From Anaerolinea sp. (GTDB lineage Bacteria > Chloroflexota > Anaerolineae > Anaerolineales > Anaerolineaceae), in assembly GCA_029975965.1 (NCBI GenBank), contig JARKOV010000108.1, positions 92,801 through 156,800 on the forward strand: a stretch of DNA of 64,000 nucleotides, in the 5' to 3' direction. Position numbers and translations under genes: made by a program. Of the stretch, positions 8,773 through 17,515 are shown one piece after another. Position 1 is the stretch's first letter. Each line of letters starts with the position of its first letter. A model generated the notes under the pieces. It ran no database searches, was not told the DNA's origin, and saw nothing but the letters and a program-made list of their open reading frames with translations.

Positions 8773-10548
8773 ATGACCGTTCAACAGTGGATCATCTTCG
8801 GAACATTGTTGTTGACCCTGATCCTGTTCGTCACGGGGCGCTTGCGCTACGACGTCGTCGCGTTGCTGGCATTGTTGACCGTCGTCATCACCGGTTTGGT
8901 GCCGGTCGAACAGGCTTTTTCGGGTTTTAGCAATCCCGCGGTCATCACGGTCGCTGCGGTTCTCGTCCTCAGCAAAGGGCTGCAAAACTCTGGCCTGGTG
9001 GAGGTGATCGGCCAGGCGCTGGTGCGCATCCAGGGCGGCGTTACCGTCCAGTTGCTCGCCCTCACGGCGATTGTGGCGGTGTTGTCGGCCTTTATGAACA
9101 ACGTGGGCGCGCTCGCCCTGTTGCTCCCGGTGGCGCTGCAAATCTCGGCCAGGAAGAACATCCCCGCCTCGTCGATGCTCATGCCATTGGCGTTTGCCTC
9201 GTTGTTGGGAGGGATGACCACGCTGATCGGAACCCCGCCCAACATCATCGCCTCGTCATTTCGCGAGCAGAGCAGTGGGAGCCCCTTCTTGATGTTTGAT
9301 TTCTCCCTGGTCGGCGTCGGGGTGGCGGTTGTGGGAATTTTGTACATTGCCTTGGTGGGTTGGCGTTTGATCCCCCTCCGGCGCAACAAGACATCTGGCG
9401 AGCAGCCTTTCGAGATCGAAAAATATGTCACCGAGGTGCGCGTTCCGGGCGAATCGAGCATTGTTGACCGGCGCCTGCGCGAGATCAACCCGCTTCTGAA
9501 GACCCAGATCAACATCATCGGGTTGGTCAGGGGGACGGAGCGCCGCCTGGAACCGTCCTCGATGACCAAAGTGCGCGCGGACGATATCCTGATCGTTTCA
9601 GCGGACGCCAACAATCTCAAAAACCTGCTCGCCAAAGCCGGGGTGGAACTGGTTGGCAGCAAGGAAATCGCCCGCTCCGACCTGGAGTCTGAGGAGGTCC
9701 GGCTGGTGGAAACCGTCATCGCGCCGAACTCGATAATGGTCGGCGGCACGGCGCGCAGCCTGGACCTTCGCGCGCAATATGGGGTGAACCTGCTGGCCAT
9801 CGCTCGCCAGGGCACTTACCTGTGGACCCGGCTGGATAAAATTCGCTTTCGCACCGGCGATGTGTTGTTATTGCAATCCCACGTGGAGACTTTAAAGGAA
9901 GTGCTGGCCGCCCTCGGCTGCTTGCCGCTGGCTGAAAGGGATATTCGCTTCAGCGCGACGCGCCCGATCTTTCTTTCCTTGGTCATCTTCCTTGCAGCGT
10001 TGAGCCTTTCTGCCCTGGGGGTGTTTCCGGCGCAGATCGCGTTCGTGGCGGCTGCGGTGGCGATGGTCGTGACCAGGCTCTTGACCCTCAAAGATGCTTA
10101 CCAGGCGATCGATTGGCCCATCATCATCCTGCTGGGCGCGATGATCCCGGTGGGCGGGGCGCTCGAATCCACCGGGGCCGCTCAGTTGCTGGCCAACCTG
10201 CTGCTCCAAAACGGGAGCGCGCTGCCGGGCTCAGTGGCTTTGATCCTGGTGCTGGTAGCCACCATGTTTCTCTCCGACGTGGTGAACAATGCCGCCGCCG
10301 TGGTCTTGATGGCGCCGGTCGCCATCGGGATCGCCAACGGATTGGGCGCTTCTGTCGACCCGTTTATCATGGCCGTCGCCATCGGCGCTTCATGCGCTTT
10401 TTTGACGCCTATCGGGCACCAATCCAATACCCTGGTGATGGGTCCCGCGGGCTACAAATTTGGCGATTACTGGCGCATGGGGCTGTTGCTCGAAGTGATC
10501 GTGGCTGCCGTTGCGATCCCATTGATCTTATTCTTCTGGCCTTTATAA
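8773..10548 (+). CDS. SLC13/DASS-family transporter with two TrkA-C domains
   Basis: This 591-aa membrane protein has two halves of about five helices each, around a cytoplasmic insert with two TrkA-C (RCK_C) domains (about 220-295 and 312-383). Typical divalent anion/Na+ symporter signatures are visible in each half: FMNNVGALALLLPVAL and GTPPNIIASS first, then DVVNNAAAVVLMAPVA and PIGHQSNTLVMGPAGY. Members move sulfate, dicarboxylates or similar anions with Na+. TrkA-C domains bind small ligands and probably gate the transporter. CAGGAG lies six bases before ATG 8773, which is preferred over the TTG two codons earlier. Confidence 0.88.
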   Translation: MTVQQWIIFGTLLLTLILFVTGRLRYDVVALLALLTVVITGLVPVEQAFSGFSNPAVITVAAVLVLSKGLQNSGLVEVIGQALVRIQGGVTVQLLALTAIVAVLSAFMNNVGALALLLPVALQISARKNIPASSMLMPLAFASLLGGMTTLIGTPPNIIASSFREQSSGSPFLMFDFSLVGVGVAVVGILYIALVGWRLIPLRRNKTSGEQPFEIEKYVTEVRVPGESSIVDRRLREINPLLKTQINIIGLVRGTERRLEPSSMTKVRADDILIVSADANNLKNLLAKAGVELVGSKEIARSDLESEEVRLVETVIAPNSIMVGGTARSLDLRAQYGVNLLAIARQGTYLWTRLDKIRFRTGDVLLLQSHVETLKEVLAALGCLPLAERDIRFSATRPIFLSLVIFLAALSLSALGVFPAQIAFVAAAVAMVVTRLLTLKDAYQAIDWPIIILLGAMIPVGGALESTGAAQLLANLLLQNGSALPGSVALILVLVATMFLSDVVNNAAAVVLMAPVAIGIANGLGASVDPFIMAVAIGASCAFLTPIGHQSNTLVMGPAGYKFGDYWRMGLLLEVIVAAVAIPLILFFWPL

Positions 10549-10665
10549 TGGAGTGGTCAGCCGGATTAAAAAATCCAGTTGACACAATAGCTGTCGAATG
10601 CGTCGCCTGTGTGGCGAACTGCGTCGTCCGGCGCAAGAACTCGATCTTTTTCAGGGAGGCAGGCA

Positions 10666-11346
10666 ATGAATGTGCTTCCAGATTACTGGCTGGAACGACC
10701 GTCCCTCAAGCTCTCGCGCGCGATGAAAGCGAATTTTGATCGCTTGCTGGAAACGATCTTATCGGCAAACGACCCAACCGTCCTCGAGTACAGCCTGAAG
10801 GCTCCGAAATGGCAATTCCTGTGCTATGCGGCCGAGCACTATCCCCTTGCTCTGCACGGATCGAACAACCCCGCGATCGCCCACTTCGAGCCGCGCCAGT
10901 CGAACGATCTGAACGAATTTGGCAACCAGCAGGCGGTGTACGCGGCGTCGGATGGAATCTGGGCGATGTTCTTTGCCATCGTCGACCGCGAGCGCGTGGC
11001 ATCCATCACCAACGCCTGCATCCGGATCAAAGACGCCGGCGGGCAGGTCGCCGGGCCGTTTTACTTCTTCTCGGTGAGCCGCGCGGCGCTTGCTCAGCGG
11101 CCGTGGAGGGAGGGGAGCGTTTACCTGCTGCCGCGAGAGACGTTCATCGCTCAGCCGCCGATGCAGCTTGGGGAAAATGAGGTTCACATCGCCCAGTTAG
11201 CCAGCTTCACCGGCGTGAGACCGCTGGCCCGCCTGGCTATCGCGCCGGAAGATTTCCCGTATTTGAGCCAGGTTCGCGGGCATGATGACACTCGACTGCA
11301 GGAGTACGCCGACGCATTGCAGACCGGTGCGCCCTGGCCGGATTAA
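10666..11346 (+). CDS. Conserved hypothetical protein with possible ADP-ribosyltransferase-like fold
   Basis: A 226-aa soluble protein that I cannot place in a named family. The pattern LALHGSNNPAIAHFEPRQ, then GNQQAVYAASDGIWAMFFA, then LGENEVHI resembles the order of H, Y and E motifs in ADP-ribosyltransferases, where the first His and the VYA(A/T)SD strand hold NAD. This is inference from motif order only. A GGGAGG ribosome site precedes ATG 10666. It is separated from the convergent P450 gene only by a palindromic repeat (11349-11405). Confidence 0.6.
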   Translation: MNVLPDYWLERPSLKLSRAMKANFDRLLETILSANDPTVLEYSLKAPKWQFLCYAAEHYPLALHGSNNPAIAHFEPRQSNDLNEFGNQQAVYAASDGIWAMFFAIVDRERVASITNACIRIKDAGGQVAGPFYFFSVSRAALAQRPWREGSVYLLPRETFIAQPPMQLGENEVHIAQLASFTGVRPLARLAIAPEDFPYLSQVRGHDDTRLQEYADALQTGAPWPD

Positions 11347-11348
11347 AC

Positions 11349-11405
11349 GTGGCTGCTCATGTCAATGGGGAAAGAGGTCCTATCCTCCCACGGCTGAGTA
11401 GTTAC
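11349..11405. repeat. Dispersed palindromic repeat, copy A
   Basis: An intergenic copy of a family with one end TGCTCA (11354-11359) and the other GGCTGAGTAGTTAC. It fills the gap between two convergent genes almost exactly and could act as a two-way terminator. Other copies: 18571, 21031, 41658, 44018 and 51824. Confidence 0.55.
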
Positions 11406-11407
11406 AT

Positions 11408-12760
11408 CTAAACACGCTCAAGTTTCATCGGCAGCCCGTGGCGCGGGCGAATGGTGACCAGTGGGTCCGCCTCGACGCGATGACCAGGGAGCAGTTCGAG
11501 GTGGAATTGCTGGTAAATGGCCGCCAGGATCAAAGGGGCTTCGACCAGCGCAAAATGGTTGCCGATGCACAGCCGCGGCCCGCCGCCGAAGGGCAGGTAA
11601 GCGAAGCGCGGTCGCCCGGCGGAGCGTTCCGGGGTGAAGCGCTCCGGGTCGAACTGATCTGGGTCGGGCCAGTACCGCGGGTGATGGTGCATGGCCGACG
11701 TGCCGATGATGACCAGCGTTCCGGCCGGGATGGTGTTACCGGCGATCTCGTCTGCCGCAATGGCCTTGCGGGTGATCAACCAGGCCGGGGGGTAGAGGCG
11801 CAGGGTCTCATCAAACGCCATGCGGGTGTAGGGCAGGTTGGGCAGGTCTGCCATGTCGGGGGCGCGTCCTCCCATCGCCGCGTCCAGCTCGCCGCGCAGC
11901 CGTGCGAGCGCGGATGGATTTTGAGCCAGCAGGTAGCAGCTCCAGGTGAGCGCGCTCGCCACGGTCTCGTGCCCGGCGATGAGCAGGGTGATGATCTCGT
12001 CGCGCAGTTGGGGGAGGGTCATGCCGCTCTCGCCGGATTCATCCAGGTGCTGCAGCATCCAATCCAGCAGGTCGTTGTGGGGGGTGCCGTCACGGCGCTG
12101 CTGGATGATCTCGTGCACGGCGCGGTCCAGCGAGGCGAGCGCCCGCCTGAAACGCACGTTGCGCGGGGTGGGAATGGATGCGGGCAAGCTCACGTGCCGG
12201 GCGCCGTGCATGATGTGATCGAGACAGGTGATGACCGCGCCGGTCAACGCCTGGGCTTCCCGGCTTAAGTCCAGGCTGAACAGCGCCCGCCCGACGATCT
12301 CCAGCGTGACGCGCATCATTTCAGCATCCACGTCGAGGGTGTCGCCCCTGTCTGCCAGGGGTTTCCAGCGCTCGACCATGTTGGAGATGGCGATGCGGAT
12401 CGCCGGTCCGAAGTTGTGCATCTGCTGGCGGGTGAAATAAGGCTGCAACAGGCGTCGCTGGCGGAACCAGAAATCGCCATCGCTGGTCAGCAACCCCCGC
12501 CCGGTGACGGCGGACAGCGCGTTGTATTGGATGGTGTCTTTGGAGTAATTGCGGTGGTTATCCTGCAGCACGTGCTTGACGGCTTGCGGGTCGTTCAGCA
12601 AAATTGCGGTGACCGAGCCGGCCTTGAAGCGGACGAAGTCGCCGTATCGCCGGGTGACCTGCTGGAGGTATTCCAGCGGGTTGGCCTGGATGCCGGGCAG
12701 GCTGCGCAGCAACTCCAGCGGGGTAGGACCGGAGAAAGAGGCGGGGGCGGTTATTGCCAT
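11408..12760 (-). CDS. Cytochrome P450, probable carotenoid hydroxylase
   Basis: This 450-aa P450 has the I-helix AGHET (262-266), the ExxR motif ETLR (318-321) and the heme loop FGGGPRLCIG (391-400, Cys398 as iron ligand). It is the last gene of the crtI-crtB-crtYcd operon, and its start overlaps crtYcd by ten bases. In Thermus the P450 CYP175A1 of the carotenoid cluster hydroxylates beta-carotene at C3. The same role is inferred here from context and general class; the sequence alone does not prove it. No ferredoxin or reductase gene lies next to it. Confidence 0.85.
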   Translation of the reverse strand: MAITAPASFSGPTPLELLRSLPGIQANPLEYLQQVTRRYGDFVRFKAGSVTAILLNDPQAVKHVLQDNHRNYSKDTIQYNALSAVTGRGLLTSDGDFWFRQRRLLQPYFTRQQMHNFGPAIRIAISNMVERWKPLADRGDTLDVDAEMMRVTLEIVGRALFSLDLSREAQALTGAVITCLDHIMHGARHVSLPASIPTPRNVRFRRALASLDRAVHEIIQQRRDGTPHNDLLDWMLQHLDESGESGMTLPQLRDEIITLLIAGHETVASALTWSCYLLAQNPSALARLRGELDAAMGGRAPDMADLPNLPYTRMAFDETLRLYPPAWLITRKAIAADEIAGNTIPAGTLVIIGTSAMHHHPRYWPDPDQFDPERFTPERSAGRPRFAYLPFGGGPRLCIGNHFALVEAPLILAAIYQQFHLELLPGHRVEADPLVTIRPRHGLPMKLERV

Positions 12761-13536
12761 GCTGTTTTGATCCGCAAAAAGACGGTCTTCGCGCGCTGGA
12801 GGCTTTCGGCGTGCAGCATCAGGGTGATTCCGCAGGCGATGATGATGTTGGTGACCGCGAAGAAAAGCATCTCCTCGACCGGCAGCGTGTAAAGCTTGAT
12901 CCCGGTGGTTTGCTGTGGGTCGATCGTCCACGTGCCGCTGGTGATCGCCAGCGCATCGACCGCCCACAGGTAAAGTGTGGGCACGCCGGCTGCCATCAGC
13001 ACAGCCCGGCCTCGCGCCAGCAAGATGTCGCTGCCGAAAGCGACCTGGAGCAGGATTGGCAGCAGCGCCCAGACCAGGATCAGCGACAGGTACACGCCGG
13101 GCTGCCAGCCGCTCAGCCACAGGGCGAGCGACAGCACCCACAGCGCGGTGACCACCAGGCTGGCAACCACGCGCAGGCGGGTGTTGGGGCGCAGCGGCGC
13201 GGCCGGAAAACGGCGCAACATCCACACCGTCCACAGGCCGGTCAGCAGGGTTTGCACGATAAAAAAGGTGTATTCCTCGATCGGGACCCACCCCAGCGTG
13301 ATTCCCGTCACAAGCGCCGGGTCATACCACCACACGCCGGTGGCGACCAGGTAGTTGTCCCAGGGGGTGGTATAAACCAGGGCGATGAGCACGTGGAGCA
13401 AGATCGACTGGTAGGGGAACCAATTCCCGCGCGGCCCTTTTTTGAGCAGCCAGCGCCACAGGTCCCGCGGCACCCACACGGCGAGCGCGAGAAGCGGCGG
13501 CACGATAAAGGTGAGCAAAACGCCGAAGTAGGTCAT
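12751..13536 (-). CDS. crtYcd: Lycopene cyclase, fused CrtYc/CrtYd type
   Basis: This 261-aa protein is almost all membrane helix, with two homologous halves. Half one has PWDN (58-61) and PIEEY (85-89); half two has PVEEMLFFAVTN (219-230). The PxEE motifs are the hallmark of the CrtYc/CrtYd/CarR-type lycopene cyclase, which folds lycopene ends into beta rings without the FAD fold of CrtY/CrtL. Its stop overlaps the P450 start by ten bases, and its start overlaps the crtB stop by ATGA. Whether it makes mono- or bicyclic products cannot be read from sequence. Confidence 0.9.
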   Translation of the reverse strand: MTYFGVLLTFIVPPLLALAVWVPRDLWRWLLKKGPRGNWFPYQSILLHVLIALVYTTPWDNYLVATGVWWYDPALVTGITLGWVPIEEYTFFIVQTLLTGLWTVWMLRRFPAAPLRPNTRLRVVASLVVTALWVLSLALWLSGWQPGVYLSLILVWALLPILLQVAFGSDILLARGRAVLMAAGVPTLYLWAVDALAITSGTWTIDPQQTTGIKLYTLPVEEMLFFAVTNIIIACGITLMLHAESLQRAKTVFLRIKTAWQ

Positions 13537-14456
13537 GGCTTGCGCGTGCTCCACCAGGCGCGGGCGACCAGGGCCAGCTTGCGCGGCGTGCCGGCTCCGG
13601 CGCGATGCTGGAAAACATCGTAGCGATTGCGGCGGATGCCGGTCAGGATGGCGCGGTACACTTCCAACCCGCTCATCACCCCCCACCGCCCGGAAGCAAG
13701 CATGGGGATGCCCAGGCGGGCGCGCTGGTAGTAGCTTTCGGTGCGCTGGATCTCGAACTCCATCAGCTCGATCCATTGGGGTGTCACCCGCCGGGCTGCC
13801 AGGTCGGCTTCGCTGACGCCGAAGCGGCGCAGGTCTTCCTGGGGGATGTAAACCCGCCCGATGCTCCAGTCGTAAGCGATGTCGCGCCAGAAATTGCTGA
13901 GCTGCATGGCGATCGAGAGCGCGTCGGCGTAGGGCATCACTTCCGCGTAGGTGAGACCCGCCCGGATGCCCAGGATGTAGGTCATCGCCCGCCCGACGAT
14001 CATGGCGCTGCCCTCGACGTAATGCATCAAATCGGCAAAGGTTTCAAAGCGCGTGACGGTCAGGTCGGCTTTCATCGCGCGGAAATAGGCGATCATCAAT
14101 TCGGGGGGGATCTGGCGCTCTTCGGCGGTGCTCAGGTAAGCCCGCAGGACGGGGTCGTGGCTGTCGCAGTTCTGGAAGGCGCGCCAGTAGGCGCTCTCCC
14201 AATCTTCGATCGCCTCCAAGGGTGACGAAAATCCTGAGTGAGAGACGTCCACCCGGTCATCCCCGACGCGCAGAAAGGCGTAGAGGGCTTCGACGTGCCT
14301 CAACTGTTCTTTGGGGAGGAAATTGCTGGCGAAGGAGTAATTCTTGCTGGCGCGGCGCATGATTTCCCGGCAAAACTGGTAATCTTCTGGAGTGGCAAGG
14401 TGGACTTTTGCACAGGAGCTGCGCTTAACCCCTGGGTAGGCGCGGTCTATTGCCAT
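13533..14456 (-). CDS. crtB: Phytoene synthase
   Basis: CrtB joins two geranylgeranyl diphosphates head to head to make phytoene. The 307-aa protein has both Asp-rich motifs: DDRVD (66-70, in YAFLRVGDDRVD) and NFWRDIAYD (188-196). The region HYVEGSAMIVGRAMTYILG matches the prenyl-binding helix. The start is placed at ATG 14456, overlapping the crtI stop in the ten-base string ATGGCAATAG; an earlier in-frame start would lie deep inside crtI. No geranylgeranyl diphosphate synthase gene is in the window. Confidence 0.93.
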   Translation of the reverse strand: MAIDRAYPGVKRSSCAKVHLATPEDYQFCREIMRRASKNYSFASNFLPKEQLRHVEALYAFLRVGDDRVDVSHSGFSSPLEAIEDWESAYWRAFQNCDSHDPVLRAYLSTAEERQIPPELMIAYFRAMKADLTVTRFETFADLMHYVEGSAMIVGRAMTYILGIRAGLTYAEVMPYADALSIAMQLSNFWRDIAYDWSIGRVYIPQEDLRRFGVSEADLAARRVTPQWIELMEFEIQRTESYYQRARLGIPMLASGRWGVMSGLEVYRAILTGIRRNRYDVFQHRAGAGTPRKLALVARAWWSTRKP

Positions 14457-15949
14457 TCTTTGGTGATCCTTTCTGTGACAAGTTTTGCCGAGAGATGCAC
14501 CATGGGCATGCCGATGCCCGGGTAGGTGCCCTGCCCGACGAAATAGAGCCCTTCGATGCCGCGCGCCTTGTTGTGCGGGCGGAAGTAGGAGGACTGGAAA
14601 AAGCCATGCGCGAGCGAGCCGAACGCCGTGCCATGGTAGGCGTTGTAATCGCTGGCGAACGCATCGGGGCGGTATTCGCGTTCCCAAACGATGTGTTTGC
14701 GCAGGTCGGGGTCGATCAGCGCCGCAATCTTATCCAGCAGTTGTTCGCGCAGCGCGGGCGCTTCGGTATCCCAATCGAGCCCGGCGGTCAGGTTGGGCAT
14801 CGGCGCGAGCACATAGAGCAGGCTGTGACCTGCCGGGGCCAGGCTGGGGTCGGTGACGGTGGGGATATTGAGGTGAAAGGAAGGGTCGGCGGGGCGGCGC
14901 TTCTCTTTGAAGATCGCGTCCAGGGTGCCGCGGTAATCCTCAGAGAAGTACAGCGCCTGGTGGCGGACGTTGTCGTAGACCTTGTTCACCCCCAGGTAAA
15001 GCAGGTAGCCCGAGCAGGCGTATTCCATGTTCCGGATGCGCCGGTCGCTGAAAGCCTGGCGCTGGCTGGCCGGGATGAGCTCCTGGTAGGTGTAGGGTAA
15101 GTCGGCGTTCGAGATCACCAGGTCGCCGGCGATCCTCTCGCCGCCTTTCAAGCGCACGCCGCTGGCGCGCCGGTGGGAGATGACGATCTCCTCCACGGGG
15201 GCGTTGGTGCGGAAGGTCACCCCCATCCCTTGAGCCAGCTCGACCATGTCTTCGACGATGCGGTAGATGCCGCCTTTGGGATACCACATGCCGAGAGCCA
15301 GGTCGGCGTAGGTGATCAGGCTGTACATGGCCAGCGCGTCGAAGGGCGATAGGCCGAGGAACATGGAGTGAAAGGAAAAAGCCTTGGTGAGCTTGTCATT
15401 GCCGTTGAAAAAATCCGCCACCTGGCGGTAGAGGTTCTGGTGCGCGCCGGTCGAGAGCAGGCGCACCAACGCCTGCGGATTGGCCAGGTCGGTGATGCGG
15501 TCGAAGTTGCGGTTGACGAAATCCATGCCCAGCTCGAACTTCTTCGCGCCTTCGCCGATGAAGCGGAAAAGGCGCTCGGTCGAGCCCGGCGCGACCCGCT
15601 CGACTTCCTGAGCCAGTTCGGCCATGTTGGCGTACAGGTCGATGTGCGTGTTGTCGTGATAGTAGATGCGGTAATTGGGGTCGATCTGTTGGATGGCAAT
15701 GCGCTGGTGGAGGTCTTGCCCAACGGCGCGGTAGGTATCTTCGAGGGTCTCTTTCATCACCAGGATCGTTGGCCCGGTGTCGACGCGAAATCCGTTTTCT
15801 TCGATCCGGTTGCTGCGCCCGCCCAGGCGGGGTTGCTTTTCGAGCACCGTCACCTGGAAACCCTGGTGGGCCAGGCGCAAAGCGGTCGCCAGGCCGCCCA
15901 TACCCGAACCGATAATGATCACTTTTCTTGGTGCCTGTATCTGCCGCAT
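14447..15949 (-). CDS. crtI: Phytoene desaturase CrtI
   Basis: CrtI is the FAD enzyme that turns phytoene into lycopene or intermediates by stepwise desaturation. This 500-aa copy has the FAD motif GSGMGG (14-19), the VLEKQPRLGGRSN strand, FRVDTGPTILVM, and the C-terminal signature GLYFVGQGTYPGIGMPMV typical of bacterial CrtI. It is the first gene of the operon crtI-crtB-crtYcd-P450. A GGAGGG site lies six bases before the ATG, and a strong promoter with direct repeats lies upstream. Confidence 0.94.
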   Translation of the reverse strand: MRQIQAPRKVIIIGSGMGGLATALRLAHQGFQVTVLEKQPRLGGRSNRIEENGFRVDTGPTILVMKETLEDTYRAVGQDLHQRIAIQQIDPNYRIYYHDNTHIDLYANMAELAQEVERVAPGSTERLFRFIGEGAKKFELGMDFVNRNFDRITDLANPQALVRLLSTGAHQNLYRQVADFFNGNDKLTKAFSFHSMFLGLSPFDALAMYSLITYADLALGMWYPKGGIYRIVEDMVELAQGMGVTFRTNAPVEEIVISHRRASGVRLKGGERIAGDLVISNADLPYTYQELIPASQRQAFSDRRIRNMEYACSGYLLYLGVNKVYDNVRHQALYFSEDYRGTLDAIFKEKRRPADPSFHLNIPTVTDPSLAPAGHSLLYVLAPMPNLTAGLDWDTEAPALREQLLDKIAALIDPDLRKHIVWEREYRPDAFASDYNAYHGTAFGSLAHGFFQSSYFRPHNKARGIEGLYFVGQGTYPGIGMPMVHLSAKLVTERITKEWQ

Positions 15950-15973
15950 CGTATCCCTCCGAGGATCGAAGAC

Positions 15974-16002
15974 ATTGTATAAATAATCTGGGGGATACTC
16001 AA
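15974..16002 (-). promoter_or_regulatory. crtI operon promoter
   Basis: On the minus strand, -35 TTGAGT (plus 15997-16002) and -10 TACAAT (plus 15974-15979) lie 17 bp apart, giving a short leader before the crtI ATG at 15949. Fit to sigma-70 consensus is 4/6 and 5/6. Confidence 0.65.
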
Positions 16003-16033
16003 CGTTTGCGCGATCTTTGTATAAAGTTTGCCG
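16001..16033 (-). promoter_or_regulatory. Three 11-bp direct repeats at the crtI promoter (CarH/LitR-like operator candidate)
   Basis: The plus strand carries TTTG at 16005-16008, 16016-16019 and 16027-16030, exactly 11 bp apart. Read on the minus strand this is three tandem units of the form nnCAAA(C/G)nnnn that run into the -35. CarH/LitR (MerR-like, B12-dependent photoreceptors) bind 11-bp direct repeats overlapping the -35 of carotenoid genes. The arrangement fits that type; the regulator itself is not in the window. Confidence 0.55.
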
Positions 16034-16139
16034 AGATTTCGAGGGTATAGTAGCAAGTTTTTCGCGCGCATGCGCCGCTTATTCAGGCGCTGCCTTGCTC
16101 GCGATCATATAATGCCGAATACCATGGCATAATTGCAGG

Positions 16140-17426
16140 ATGCCGAGCGACACTGGAACGGCAAAACGCATCACCCTGCTCACCTACGGCTCCCGCGGAG
16201 ACGTCGAGCCGTTTGTGGCGCTGGGAATGGGGCTGCGGGAGGCGGGGCATGCGGTGCGGCTGGCCGCGCCGGCGACGTTTGCCGCGTTTGCCGAGGGGCG
16301 CGGTCTGGCGTTCACCCCCATCCAGGGCGACCCGGACGAGCTGGCACAGGCTTTTGCCGACCGGGCCGGGTTGAGCTGGCCGCGCATGGTGGCCAGCATG
16401 GTGCGGCACGTTTTCCCGCTGGCCAGATCAGCTTTGGCATCCGTGGAGCAGGCCACCCGAGATGCTGACCTCGTCGTGCATACTTTCCTGATGACCGACG
16501 CCGGGCACACCCTGGCGAGCCTGCGGGGCATCCCCGACGTTTCGGCGCAGTTCTTCCCGGTTTTCATGCCCACCGCGGCGTTCTCTGCCGTGGCGCTGCC
16601 TGACCTGCCGCTGGGCGGGTTGTACCGGCGGGGCACTCACCTGTTCAACACCGCCATGTTTCGTTACGGCGCCAGGGTCCTCTATCGCCTGATGCGCGCA
16701 AAAATGCCGCAGCTTCCCCGGCTGGCGCCCTGGCCTTTCGACGGCGCGCATGGAGGCAAGACGCCGCTCCTGTTCGCGTACAGCCCCCACGTTTTGCCGC
16801 CCCCGGCCGATTGGCCGGCTTACGCGCACGTCACCGGATACTGGAAACTCCCGCTCGAGCCCGGTTGGGCGCCGCCCGGCGAGCTCAGCCGTTTCATCGA
16901 GTGCAGCCCGCCGCCGGTGTATTTTGGACCGGGCAGCATTCGCACGGCGCAACTGCACAACCTGCTGCGCACGGTGGTCGCTGCGGCGCGGGCCTGCGGG
17001 CGGCGCACGGTGCTGGGCGTGGCGCCGCATGCGCTTCCGAACGACCTGCAGGGCGCGGATGTGTTCGCCGCCGGGGGAATCCCGCACGGCTGGCTTTTTC
17101 CGCAGATGGGCTTCATCCTCCATCATGGGGGTGCAGGCACAGCCGGCGCGGCTGCGGCGGCGGGTGTGCCCAACTCGGCCACCCCTTTCTCGGCTGACCA
17201 GGAGTTCTGGGCGCGGCGCATCCGCCGCCTGGGGCTTGGCCCGGCTGTTCCGGCCGCCCGCCAGTTGAGCCGCGATCACCCGGCGGAGCGTGACCGGCTG
17301 GCAGTCCTCTTGCGCGAAGCGCTGGATAACCCGGTTTACCGGCAACGGGCGGCCGACCTGGGCGCGAAAATCCGCCAGGAGCGCGGCGTAGAGAACGCGG
17401 TTCAGCTCATCGAGCGCCTGCTTTAA
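16140..17426 (+). CDS. GT1-family glycosyltransferase (UGT/CrtX-like)
   Basis: This 428-aa protein has a GT-B fold. The N-terminal domain opens with LLTYGSRGDVEPFVALGMGL, typical of sterol glucosyltransferase-like GT1/GT28 enzymes. The C-terminal donor site reads VYFGPGSI and then PHGWLFPQMGFILHHGGAGT (near 320-335). It is divergent from crtI, so a CrtX-like role in glucosylating a hydroxylated carotenoid is plausible; sterol- or macrolide-type acceptors cannot be excluded. A CATAAT box (16128-16133) ends six bases before the ATG, so the transcript may be leaderless. Confidence 0.82.
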   Translation: MPSDTGTAKRITLLTYGSRGDVEPFVALGMGLREAGHAVRLAAPATFAAFAEGRGLAFTPIQGDPDELAQAFADRAGLSWPRMVASMVRHVFPLARSALASVEQATRDADLVVHTFLMTDAGHTLASLRGIPDVSAQFFPVFMPTAAFSAVALPDLPLGGLYRRGTHLFNTAMFRYGARVLYRLMRAKMPQLPRLAPWPFDGAHGGKTPLLFAYSPHVLPPPADWPAYAHVTGYWKLPLEPGWAPPGELSRFIECSPPPVYFGPGSIRTAQLHNLLRTVVAAARACGRRTVLGVAPHALPNDLQGADVFAAGGIPHGWLFPQMGFILHHGGAGTAGAAAAAGVPNSATPFSADQEFWARRIRRLGLGPAVPAARQLSRDHPAERDRLAVLLREALDNPVYRQRAADLGAKIRQERGVENAVQLIERLL

Positions 17427-17515
17427 CCGGCGGCTGGCTATGTTCCGGTCACCTTGCCGCCGCCCGGCATGCCGGCATGGATTCTCAGGGGAAGCCTGTA
17501 GAAGGAGGACGGTGA

